NCBI GenBank assembly: GCA_022511485.1 | Contig: JAFLUJ010000163.1 | Location: 1 to 17,683 of the forward strand | DNA: 17,683 bases | Reading direction: 5' to 3' | DNA from: Oscillospiraceae bacterium | GTDB lineage: Bacteria; Bacillota; Clostridia; Oscillospirales; Ruminococcaceae | Position numbers and translations under genes: made by a program | In this document: positions 7,442 through 14,871 of the stretch, piece by piece | Layout: each line of letters begins with the position of its first letter | Position numbering within the stretch: the first letter of the stretch is position 1 | Notes under the pieces: generated by a model | Databases searched by the model: none | What the model was told of the DNA's origin: nothing | Seen by the model: only the letters and a program-made list of their open reading frames with translations

Positions 7442-8881
7442 ATGTCGGTAAACGAAAGAAAAAGCTTGCTTATATCCCATGCCGAGGAGGTTTTCAGGGA
7501 GGTTCAGGAGCTTCAGGGTCTGGGTCTTGTCTGCGATGACGGAGATTTTGTTCCGTCAGTCCACTATCCCCCTATAACACAGTATCCCAATCACAATGCG
7601 GAGGAATCCCTGAGAGGGTTTGAATATCCGGGGGACGGATTTATGGATATATATGTTCATGTTCCGTTCTGCATAAGGCACTGCATATTCTGTCACTATC
7701 CCGGTAAGACAGGGGAGTGCAAAGAGGAAAAGGAAAAATACATAAGCTATCTTATAAGGGAGATCGACCTCTACCGTGAAAGATTCGGCGTGGATAAGTT
7801 AAAGCCCCGTTCCATACTGCTGGGCGGAGGAACTCCCACCTATCTCCCTCCGGAGCTTCTGGATCATTTTCTGGAGGAACTGGGAAAGCGGATGGATCTT
7901 TCCCATTGCCGTCAGTATAATGTAGACCACGACCCTAATTCCGTTATCGGAAGCGAGGGTGCAGAGCGTCTTGAAATAATGAAAAAGCACGGGATCACAA
8001 GGCTTACTATCGGATTGCAGTCCCTTGATGCGGAGGTTCTTAAAATAATGAACCGCGCCCATACGGTGGAGGAGGCTGAGGAATCGGCGATAAAAGCAGT
8101 AGAAGCCGGCTTCGATGTGAATATCGAGTTTATTTACGGACATCCGGGAGAGACCTTCGACAACTGGATAGAGGTCATCGACAGAGCAGTAAAGCTTCCC
8201 ATGAACGAGATACAGATATACCGTCTGAAAGTCCAGGCATACGGAGACAAGCAGGGTATCATCAACACGTATGCAGGCGGAAACAAGGGCGTGCCTGTCC
8301 CTGATTTCAAGGATACGATGATGATGAAGCAGATCGCCATTGATATTCTGAATGAAAACGGGTTCCATGAAACCCTGCGCCGGGTATATTCAAAGGATAA
8401 GCGTATATTTTCCCATTATGCATATAACCAGTGCTGCAATATGTACGATCAGGTGGGATTCGGTCTGACCGGCTTTTCCAGCTACCATGACCGCTTTGAC
8501 ATCAACACACAGTATTTTGACGAGTATTACGATCTGATAGACAAGGGCGAGCTTCCCATTACGAGAGGATATATCCGTCCTCAGGAGGAGCAGATACGTC
8601 AGGCAATTGTACTTCCTCTGAAAAACCGCTCGGTGATAAAGTCTGATTTCTATAAAAAGACGGGAGTAAATTTTGACGACATCTTTAAGAAAAAGGTGGA
8701 GACGCTCAAACAATACGGTCTTATTGAGGACGACGGCAGGGTAGTAAAGCTTACGGAAATGGGCGGCTTCCTTGCAGACGAGGTGTGCGAGCAGTTCAAC
8801 TCCGATATTTACAAGCCTTTCCCAAGGGAAAGATTTGCGGAGGGTCCTCTTAATCCGTATCTGGATAATACAGTATTTTAA
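7442..8881 (+). CDS. HemN/HemW-like radical SAM protein
   Basis: A 479-aa cytoplasmic iron-sulfur enzyme of the coproporphyrinogen III oxidase-like radical SAM family. The cluster motif CIRHCIFC gives C77, C81 and C84 (CX3CX2C), preceded by YVHVPF as in HemN/HemW. LGGGTPTYLPPELL, the TIGLQSLD segment and GHPGETFDNW are typical of the family. The C-terminal part (LPLKNRSVIKSDFYKKTG to the end) looks like the HemN-type winged-helix domain. An extra 60-70 residues precede the barrel. The true reaction is uncertain: family members include heme-pathway oxidases, HemW heme chaperones, heme-degrading ChuW-type enzymes and class C methylases. No heme genes are nearby, and the neighbours are methyltransferase and kinase genes, so I do not call it HemN. 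The start follows AAAGGA (7427-7432), 9 bp upstream. Confidence 0.82.
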   Translation: MSVNERKSLLISHAEEVFREVQELQGLGLVCDDGDFVPSVHYPPITQYPNHNAEESLRGFEYPGDGFMDIYVHVPFCIRHCIFCHYPGKTGECKEEKEKYISYLIREIDLYRERFGVDKLKPRSILLGGGTPTYLPPELLDHFLEELGKRMDLSHCRQYNVDHDPNSVIGSEGAERLEIMKKHGITRLTIGLQSLDAEVLKIMNRAHTVEEAEESAIKAVEAGFDVNIEFIYGHPGETFDNWIEVIDRAVKLPMNEIQIYRLKVQAYGDKQGIINTYAGGNKGVPVPDFKDTMMMKQIAIDILNENGFHETLRRVYSKDKRIFSHYAYNQCCNMYDQVGFGLTGFSSYHDRFDINTQYFDEYYDLIDKGELPITRGYIRPQEEQIRQAIVLPLKNRSVIKSDFYKKTGVNFDDIFKKKVETLKQYGLIEDDGRVVKLTEMGGFLADEVCEQFNSDIYKPFPRERFAEGPLNPYLDNTVF

Positions 8882-8889
8882 TATAATGC

Positions 8890-8928
8890 CGCCGATCCTG
8901 TTGACTTGCTGTCCTGACAGGGTCGGCG
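8890..8928 (+). promoter_or_regulatory. Intergenic hairpin before kinase 1
   Basis: CGCCGATCCTGT (8890-8901) pairs with ACAGGGTCGGCG (8917-8928): 12 bp with one G-U pair and a 15-nt loop. No T-run follows, so complete termination is unlikely. It could be an attenuator, an mRNA processing or stability site, or a fold that lowers kinase expression relative to the radical SAM gene. Confidence 0.5.
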
Positions 8929-8953
8929 AAAGCGTCAGAAAGGCAGGAAAGCT

Positions 8954-11767
8954 ATGATAAACATTTTGTCCAAATCTCTCTGTGAATTCTGTTTCGCAGA
9001 AACAGATACTGAGCCATGTCCCGAATGTGGCTATCAGCGCAGTACATATGAGCAGGACCGCTCTGTACTTCCCATAGGAAGCGTTCTTGAGGGAAGATAC
9101 ATGATAGGACGCGTCCTTGGCAAGGGAGGATTCGGCATAACCTATCTTGCCTACGACATGAAGCTGGGATACAGGGTAGCAATAAAGGAGTATTATCCCC
9201 TTGGAGCTGCTGTCCGGGAAAACGGCGGTACAACTGTATCCGCTCATTCAGCAGAGACAAGGGAAAGTTTCAGAAGCGGCGCAGAAAAATTCTATAATGA
9301 AGCCCGTCTTGTTGCCGAGCTCAGTGAAAATCCCAACATTGTAAATGTATCTGACGTCTTTTACGAAAATGAAACGGTGTATTTTATAATGGGATACCTC
9401 CAGGGTATGACCCTGAAAAATTACATCGGCAAATTCGGAAAAATATCCGAGGAGCAGGCTGTTTATATTGCAGGGGAGATCTCAAACGCTCTTGCTTCTG
9501 CTCATAAAATAAACGTCCTGCACAGGGATATTTCTCCGGATAATATTATGGTGTGCAGCGACGGTACGGTGAAGCTCCTTGATTTCGGAGCGGCAAGACA
9601 GGTCTTTTCGGAACAGTCCGCCAGTCTGTCGGTAATTCTCAAACAGGGATATGCCCCTCCGGAGCAGTATCAGAAAAAGGGAAAGCAGGGTCCCTGGACG
9701 GACATCTATTCTCTTGGTGCGACTATTTATTACGCTCTCACCCTTGATCTGATGGACGATCCTATAACAAGACTTAACGGAGACGACGAATTTGATTCTA
9801 ACCGGCATAAAATAACTCCTGCTCTCTGGGAGATAATCAAAAAGGCGACTATGCTCCAAAGCTCCGAAAGATACCAGAACATCTATGAGCTTCTTGACGC
9901 TTTTGACGACAGCGGGATAACTCCCCGTCCTCTTATAAAAATGGCTGACCGTTCGAGACGGTTTGGTTCAGTCAGCCGCAGGAAAATGAAGTATGACAAG
10001 CCTGAGGAAGCAGCTCCTGCCATGGAAAAAACCACAGCTCTTGACGATAACGCTCCTGTGGATATGAATGCAACAGCGGCTCTTGATCCGGATATGGACG
10101 TTACCATGCCGGTCGACGATAAAAAAGCTTCTTCCATGGATAAAACGGTAGCTCTTGATAAGACTGCTCATCCGGCAATAAATGAGACAGCTGCACTTAA
10201 TAATAAAAAAACACCTGCCATGAATAAAACGGTGGCTCTTAGTGAAACTGCTCCACCGGCAATGAACAAGACTGTTGCTCTTAACGATAACACGGACATG
10301 AATGCTACTGTCGCTCTTGATCCGGATACAAATTATACAAGACCTCTTGCCGATGCTCCCGGTATGGGCGTTACGGTCGCGCTCAACAATACAGCGCCGG
10401 TTTCAGACAGCGGAAATAATTCCGGCAGCAGGAGACGGAAAATGATCCTTGCCGCAGCAGGAACAATTGCCCTCATAGCGGTAATTTTATGTGTAAATCT
10501 TATTGTGAACAGCGGAAATGATGATGAGCTTATATCGGCAGATGTGACAGGATCAGTAACGACGTCCACAACTACAGCAGAAGAAACGCAGTCCTCTGAG
10601 GCAGCAGAGACAGAACCGTCCGGGCAGTCTGAAAAAGCACATTCTATAGAAACTCAGCCTCCCAAACCGGAAGGGGAAGAACCATCCCTGCCGGAGGGAA
10701 GTGAACCTTCCCAGCCGGAAGGAGAGCAGCCGGAAGAGCCTCCCGGACCGGAGGAAAATGATCCCCGGAAGTCCGGAGAAACAGAGCCCACCAAACCTGA
10801 GGAAACTCAACCGCCCGTGACTGAAACCCAGCCTCCCCAGACTCAGACCTCACAGACTCAACCGCCAAAGACCACCCAACCGCCGCAAACTACAACTCAA
10901 CCACCCAAAACCACGACACAGCCGCCAAAAACTACAACTCAACCGCCCCAAACCACTACGCAGCCTTCCAAACCGACGACGCAGCCTCCTGAAACTACAA
11001 GGCAGCCTGCACAAACAACAACAGCAAAGCCTGAAAAAGCTGTGGATTATTCGGCTCTCTTTTCCTATGAGACATCAGGAAACGGGATCATGATAACCAA
11101 ATATAAGGGCAGCAGCGGCAAAGTTGATATACCATCCAGCATCGATGGAAAACCTGTAGTTGCTATTGATGATCACGCTTTTTATGAAAACACCGTTGTC
11201 ACAAGCATAAATATTCCCGACAGTGTATCTGAGGCAGGAGACAGTGCTTTTTTCGGATGCACTAATCTTGCAGATGTGACTGTTTCCCACAATATAACTA
11301 AGATTGCACCAAGAATGTTTGCCCGCTGCCAATCTCTCAAAAATGTTACCCTCCACAACAGAATTACTGAGATCGGAGAATTTGCATTCAACGGCTGCAC
11401 CGGTCTTGAAGCCATACTCATTCCCGACAGCGTGACTAAGATCGACATCTACGCATTCAGCGGCTGCACCGGTCTTAAACGTATAAATATTCCCAACGGC
11501 GTTACAGAGATAGGCGAAGCTGTCTTTGCCGAATGCAACAGCCTTGAAAGCATTACTTTTCCCAATGGCATGACTAAGATCGGTGAATTTGCTTTTTTAG
11601 ATTGTTACTGTCTTAAAAGCGTAAACATTCCTGACAGTGTAACTGCTATTGAATATGCTGCATTTTCCGGATGTACTGCTCTGGAAACGGCATCTGTTCC
11701 AGCAAAATGTAATGTGGATAATACTGCATTTTTTGAGTGTGATAAAGTTAAGATCACCAAAAGATAA
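8954..11767 (+). CDS. Receptor-type Ser/Thr kinase 1: zinc ribbon, kinase, TxxL array, TM, Pro/Thr linker, LRR ectodomain
   Basis: A 937-aa membrane kinase. Order: zinc ribbon (C10, C13, C22, C25); Hanks-type kinase about 48-320 with LGKGGFG (55-61), catalytic lysine K78, HRDISPDN (190-197), DFG (210-212) and APPEQY; cytoplasmic array of ten M-[ND]-x-T-x-x-L units (357-477); TM helix about 497-519; a Pro/Thr/Glu-rich linker of about 170 residues; BspA-type leucine-rich repeats 697-937 (about eight units with IPDSVTxIxxxAF). The kinase should phosphorylate Thr/Ser in the cytoplasm in response to something bound outside. HRDIS has Ser where most Ser/Thr kinases have Lys (HRDxK); other bacterial kinases share this, so it is not proof of inactivity. 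Kinase 2 is a tandem paralogue. The start is supported by the identical N-terminus of kinase 2 and the AGGAAA upstream. Confidence 0.92.
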   Translation: MINILSKSLCEFCFAETDTEPCPECGYQRSTYEQDRSVLPIGSVLEGRYMIGRVLGKGGFGITYLAYDMKLGYRVAIKEYYPLGAAVRENGGTTVSAHSAETRESFRSGAEKFYNEARLVAELSENPNIVNVSDVFYENETVYFIMGYLQGMTLKNYIGKFGKISEEQAVYIAGEISNALASAHKINVLHRDISPDNIMVCSDGTVKLLDFGAARQVFSEQSASLSVILKQGYAPPEQYQKKGKQGPWTDIYSLGATIYYALTLDLMDDPITRLNGDDEFDSNRHKITPALWEIIKKATMLQSSERYQNIYELLDAFDDSGITPRPLIKMADRSRRFGSVSRRKMKYDKPEEAAPAMEKTTALDDNAPVDMNATAALDPDMDVTMPVDDKKASSMDKTVALDKTAHPAINETAALNNKKTPAMNKTVALSETAPPAMNKTVALNDNTDMNATVALDPDTNYTRPLADAPGMGVTVALNNTAPVSDSGNNSGSRRRKMILAAAGTIALIAVILCVNLIVNSGNDDELISADVTGSVTTSTTTAEETQSSEAAETEPSGQSEKAHSIETQPPKPEGEEPSLPEGSEPSQPEGEQPEEPPGPEENDPRKSGETEPTKPEETQPPVTETQPPQTQTSQTQPPKTTQPPQTTTQPPKTTTQPPKTTTQPPQTTTQPSKPTTQPPETTRQPAQTTTAKPEKAVDYSALFSYETSGNGIMITKYKGSSGKVDIPSSIDGKPVVAIDDHAFYENTVVTSINIPDSVSEAGDSAFFGCTNLADVTVSHNITKIAPRMFARCQSLKNVTLHNRITEIGEFAFNGCTGLEAILIPDSVTKIDIYAFSGCTGLKRINIPNGVTEIGEAVFAECNSLESITFPNGMTKIGEFAFLDCYCLKSVNIPDSVTAIEYAAFSGCTALETASVPAKCNVDNTAFFECDKVKITKR
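10022..10384 (+). repeat. Array of ten degenerate T-x-x-L repeats in kinase 1 (about 42-bp unit)
   Basis: Encodes residues 357-477, between kinase domain and TM. Consensus M-[ND]-x-T-[VA]-A-L-[ND]. Central threonines are at 360, 374, 384, 398, 412, 426, 440, 452, 462 and 474; most lie 14 residues apart, the others 10-12. All ten have a hydrophobic residue three places later (nine Leu, one Val). This is the residue that some FHA domains read after phosphothreonine. Confidence 0.88.
10840..11030 (+). repeat. Low-complexity Pro/Thr linker repeats in kinase 1
   Basis: Encodes repeated QPPKTTT / QPPQTTT units in the extracellular linker between membrane and leucine-rich repeats. At DNA level, blocks like ACTACAACTCAACCGCC recur, so copy number may vary by slippage. 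Such linkers usually span the cell wall and may carry sugars. Kinase 2 has no equivalent at this place. Confidence 0.8.
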
Positions 11768-11779
11768 TAATACTGATCC

Positions 11780-11816
11780 CAAATCAAAAAACAGACAAAG
11801 CCAGTGTTTTGATTTG
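11780..11816 (+). promoter_or_regulatory. Intergenic inverted repeat between the two kinase genes
   Basis: CAAATCAAAA (11780-11789) is a perfect 10-bp inverted repeat of TTTTGATTTG (11807-11816), with a 17-nt loop. No T-tract follows, so it is not a standard terminator. It may be an operator or an mRNA hairpin. TATAAA at 11824-11829 could serve as a -10 but lacks a recognisable -35. The kinase 2 ribosome binding site AAAGGAAG lies at 11841-11848. Confidence 0.45.
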
Positions 11817-11854
11817 AGAATAGTATAAAGGCAATATCCGAAAGGAAGAGACTC

Positions 11855-14767
11855 ATGGTAAACATTTTATCAAAATCATTATGCGAAAGCTGCTTTGCAG
11901 AAACAGATACAGAGCCATGTCCAGAATGTGGCTATCAGCGCAGCACATACGAGCATGACCGTTCCGTGCTTCCTATAGGAAGCGTTCTTGAAGGACGGTA
12001 CATGATAGGCAGAGTTCTGGGCAAGGGAGGCTTCGGAATAACCTATCTTGCTTACGATATGAAGCTTGGCTACAAGGTGGCTGTCAAGGAATATTATCCC
12101 ATGGGGGCTGCTGTCCGGGATACTGAAAATATGACGACGGTATCCACTCAGTCTGTTGAATCCAAGGAAAGCTTCCGTATAGGCGCGGAGAAATTCTACA
12201 GTGAGGCACGTCTTGTTGCGGAGCTGAGCAATAATCCCAACATTGTAAATGTGTCCGACGTATTTTACGAAAATGACACGGTATATTTTACGATGGGTTA
12301 TCTGGAAGGTACAACTCTTAAAAACTACATTGCAAAGCATGGAAAAATATCCGGGGATCAGGCGGTCTATATTGCTGGAGAGGTCTCAAACGCTCTTATT
12401 GCAGCTCACCAGAAAAACGTTCTCCACAGGGACATTTCTCCGGATAACATCATGGTCTGCAATAATGGGACGGTAAAGCTCCTGGATTTCGGAGCGGCAA
12501 GACAGGTTTACACGGAACAGTCCTCCAGTTTGTCGGTAATATTAAAACAGGGGTATGCTCCCATCGAGCAGTATCAGAAAAAGGGAAAGCAGGGTCCGTG
12601 GACGGATATTTATGCTCTGGGAGCGACCCTCTATTACTCTCTGACCCTTGATCTGCTTGACGATCCCATGTCGCGAATGGACGATGACGAGGGGTTCAGT
12701 TCAAACAAGCACAATATCAGTCCGGCTCTCTGGGAGATCATCAAAAAGGCGACCATGCTCAGGACTTCCGACAGATACCAGGATGTATATGATCTTCTGG
12801 ATGCTCTTGACGACTGCGGGATAACTCCAAGTCCTCTTGTAAAAACAGATGATCGGTCCCGCAGAAGCTTCGGTTCGGTCAGCCGCAGAAAAATGGAGTA
12901 CACCGAGCCTGCCGCTGCCGCTATGAATGAGACGGTTGCTCTCAATGAAAATATTGCACCTGCAATGGACGCGACAGTTGCGCTTAACGAAAGCTCTGCT
13001 CCTGCAATGGATGCAACAGTGGCACTCAATGAAACCGCCGCTCCTGCTATGAACGCAACGGTAGCGCTCAATGAAAGCGGAGATATGAACGCAACAGTTG
13101 CTCTCGAACCGGATACAAACTATACAAGACCTCTTGACAACGCTCCGGACATGAACAAAACAGTCGCGCTTAATAATTATTCTGCACCGGATATGAACAG
13201 GACAGTTGCACTTGACAGCAATGTCCCGTCAGCAGGAGGAACATCAGTAAATAACAACAAAAAACGGAATATTATTATTGCTGCGGCAGGAGCTGCCGCA
13301 CTTATTGCAATAATTATAGGAGTAAGCGTATCAAACAGCTCCAAGTCGGACGATGATACTATAACAGCGGAAGCAACAACAACGGCTTCCGTAACGGAGA
13401 CAACAAAAGAGACCACCTCAGCAGCGAAAGAAGCAGAGGCATCTAAGCCCACCGATAATACTGATTATTCAAAAATCTTTACTTATGAGTCATCGGGAAA
13501 CGGTATCAAAATAACCAAATATATAGGAAGCGACAGTACCGTTAATATTCCGGCTCAGATAGACGGAAAGTCGGTAACTGTTATAGGTTCAAATGCTTTC
13601 GAGAAAATCAGTCAGGTTAAAAATGTGATTATTCCTGATAGTGTGACCGAAATTGGAACAGCTGCATTCAGAGAATGCACCGGTCTTAAAAGTATTACTA
13701 TTCCAAATAGTGTGACCAAAATTGGTGAATATATTTTTTATGAATGCAACGATCTTGAAAATGTTACACTTTCCACTGGGATAACCGAGATCTGTCGATA
13801 CTCCTTTTGGAATTGTTTCAATCTTGATAGGATATATATTCCCGACAGTATAACTACTATAGGCGTAGGAGCTTTTGGCGGCTGTGAAGCTCTTACAGAC
13901 GTAATAATTCCTGACAGTGTGACTGTTATTGATAATGGAGCCTTTCTTGAATGTTTCAGTCTTACAAGCCTGACTATCCCTGATAAAGTGACCTACATTG
14001 GGACATATGCTTTTGAAAGCTGCACCAGTCTGGAAAAAGTATCACTTCCGGCAAGCTGTAAAGCAGAGGATAATGCTTTTAAGGGCTGTCCAAAGGTCAA
14101 TATAGAAATAAGAGGTGGCGGAAGCTCGTCCGCAGAAGCACCAAAGCAGGATAAACCGGAGCCCTCCAAGCCGGAGCAGAGCGAACCGTCTAAACCTGAA
14201 CAGACTGAACCCTCCAAGCCGGAGCAACCGCAGCAGCAGACACCTGCTGCCTCCAATGTGGATTACAAGTCTCTTTATGCCGAAAAGCTTATGGAGCTGT
14301 CCGGCAGTCCTTCATATATGTTTGACCTGTATGATCTTAATTCTGACGGAATACCTGAGCTGCTTGTTTCCACCGGAGATCTGGGCGTAAGCGAAGTGGA
14401 TATATATACTATCCATAATAACAAGCTCGCAAAGGTGACTAATAATACGGATACGGTGCTTGGCAGATACGGAGAAATAATGGTCGCAAAGAATAAATAT
14501 CTGTCAGTCCAGATGTTCTGGATGGGCAGCGGAAGCGCAAGCTATTATAAAATAGAGGGTACTTCAATAAAGCACATTGTGACCATTGGGACATCGCTTG
14601 AACTGGGTGATAATATGGAAGGGATAACAGTATATGAACTGGATGGCAAGCCAGCTACCTACGACGAATATAAAAAAGCAGCTGCTGAATTTGAGGACTG
14701 CCAATGGGAATCTGCCGGCAGAAAATACGACCTGTCCGAAAGCAGCATACGCAAGGTTCTTTCTTAG
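11855..14767 (+). CDS. Receptor-type Ser/Thr kinase 2: zinc ribbon, kinase, TxxL array, TM, LRR ectodomain, extra C-terminal domain
   Basis: A 970-aa paralogue of kinase 1, near identical through the zinc ribbon (C10, C13, C22, C25) and kinase domain: LGKGGFG (55-61), K78, HRDISPDN (191-198), DFG (211-213), APIEQY. A cytoplasmic array of eight T-x-x-L units spans 357-453, and the TM helix is about 473-494. Outside, a short Thr/Ala-rich linker leads directly to BspA-type repeats (536-752). Then come a Pro/Ser/Glu linker with repeated EPSKPEQ (about 758-790) and a 170-residue C-terminal domain (801-970) absent from kinase 1. That domain begins YKSLYAEKL and has a D827-N829-D831-G calcium-loop-like motif. 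The catalytic half is conserved while the ectodomain has diverged, so the two kinases probably sense different signals and phosphorylate the same targets. No clear terminator follows the gene. Confidence 0.92.
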   Translation: MVNILSKSLCESCFAETDTEPCPECGYQRSTYEHDRSVLPIGSVLEGRYMIGRVLGKGGFGITYLAYDMKLGYKVAVKEYYPMGAAVRDTENMTTVSTQSVESKESFRIGAEKFYSEARLVAELSNNPNIVNVSDVFYENDTVYFTMGYLEGTTLKNYIAKHGKISGDQAVYIAGEVSNALIAAHQKNVLHRDISPDNIMVCNNGTVKLLDFGAARQVYTEQSSSLSVILKQGYAPIEQYQKKGKQGPWTDIYALGATLYYSLTLDLLDDPMSRMDDDEGFSSNKHNISPALWEIIKKATMLRTSDRYQDVYDLLDALDDCGITPSPLVKTDDRSRRSFGSVSRRKMEYTEPAAAAMNETVALNENIAPAMDATVALNESSAPAMDATVALNETAAPAMNATVALNESGDMNATVALEPDTNYTRPLDNAPDMNKTVALNNYSAPDMNRTVALDSNVPSAGGTSVNNNKKRNIIIAAAGAAALIAIIIGVSVSNSSKSDDDTITAEATTTASVTETTKETTSAAKEAEASKPTDNTDYSKIFTYESSGNGIKITKYIGSDSTVNIPAQIDGKSVTVIGSNAFEKISQVKNVIIPDSVTEIGTAAFRECTGLKSITIPNSVTKIGEYIFYECNDLENVTLSTGITEICRYSFWNCFNLDRIYIPDSITTIGVGAFGGCEALTDVIIPDSVTVIDNGAFLECFSLTSLTIPDKVTYIGTYAFESCTSLEKVSLPASCKAEDNAFKGCPKVNIEIRGGGSSSAEAPKQDKPEPSKPEQSEPSKPEQTEPSKPEQPQQQTPAASNVDYKSLYAEKLMELSGSPSYMFDLYDLNSDGIPELLVSTGDLGVSEVDIYTIHNNKLAKVTNNTDTVLGRYGEIMVAKNKYLSVQMFWMGSGSASYYKIEGTSIKHIVTIGTSLELGDNMEGITVYELDGKPATYDEYKKAAAEFEDCQWESAGRKYDLSESSIRKVLS
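12923..13213 (+). repeat. Array of eight T-x-x-L repeats in kinase 2 (42-bp unit)
   Basis: Encodes residues 357-453. Central threonines at 360, 374, 388, 402, 414, 424, 436 and 450. The first four units are exactly 14 residues (42 bp) apart and have near-identical wording (MDATVALNE), which suggests recent unit duplication. The irregular unit PDTNYTRPL occurs in both kinases, so the array predates the gene duplication. Confidence 0.88.
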
Positions 14768-14795
14768 GACATCGTATGGCTTGAAGCTTATCGTC

Positions 14796-14824
14796 TTGCA
14801 ATTAAAAGTAAATTTGAGTATAAT
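14796..14824 (+). promoter_or_regulatory. Sigma-A-type promoter for the MBL-fold gene
   Basis: TTGCAA (14796-14801), a 17-bp spacer, then consensus TATAAT (14819-14824). It lies about 48 bp before the ATG at 14872, separating this gene from the kinase operon. Confidence 0.75.
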
Positions 14825-14871
14825 ATATATGTATGTGACATGAGATGATTATTCGATCGGAGGAAAAACAA

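Noticed and set aside
7442..8881. True coproporphyrinogen III oxidase (hemN)
   Set aside because: The family motifs fit, but no heme gene is nearby and the residues after the cluster motif differ from canonical HemN. Only the broader family is claimed.
12923..13213. CRISPR array from regularly spaced 42-bp units
   Set aside because: The units are in frame within a kinase gene, there are no unique spacers between identical repeats, and no cas gene is present.
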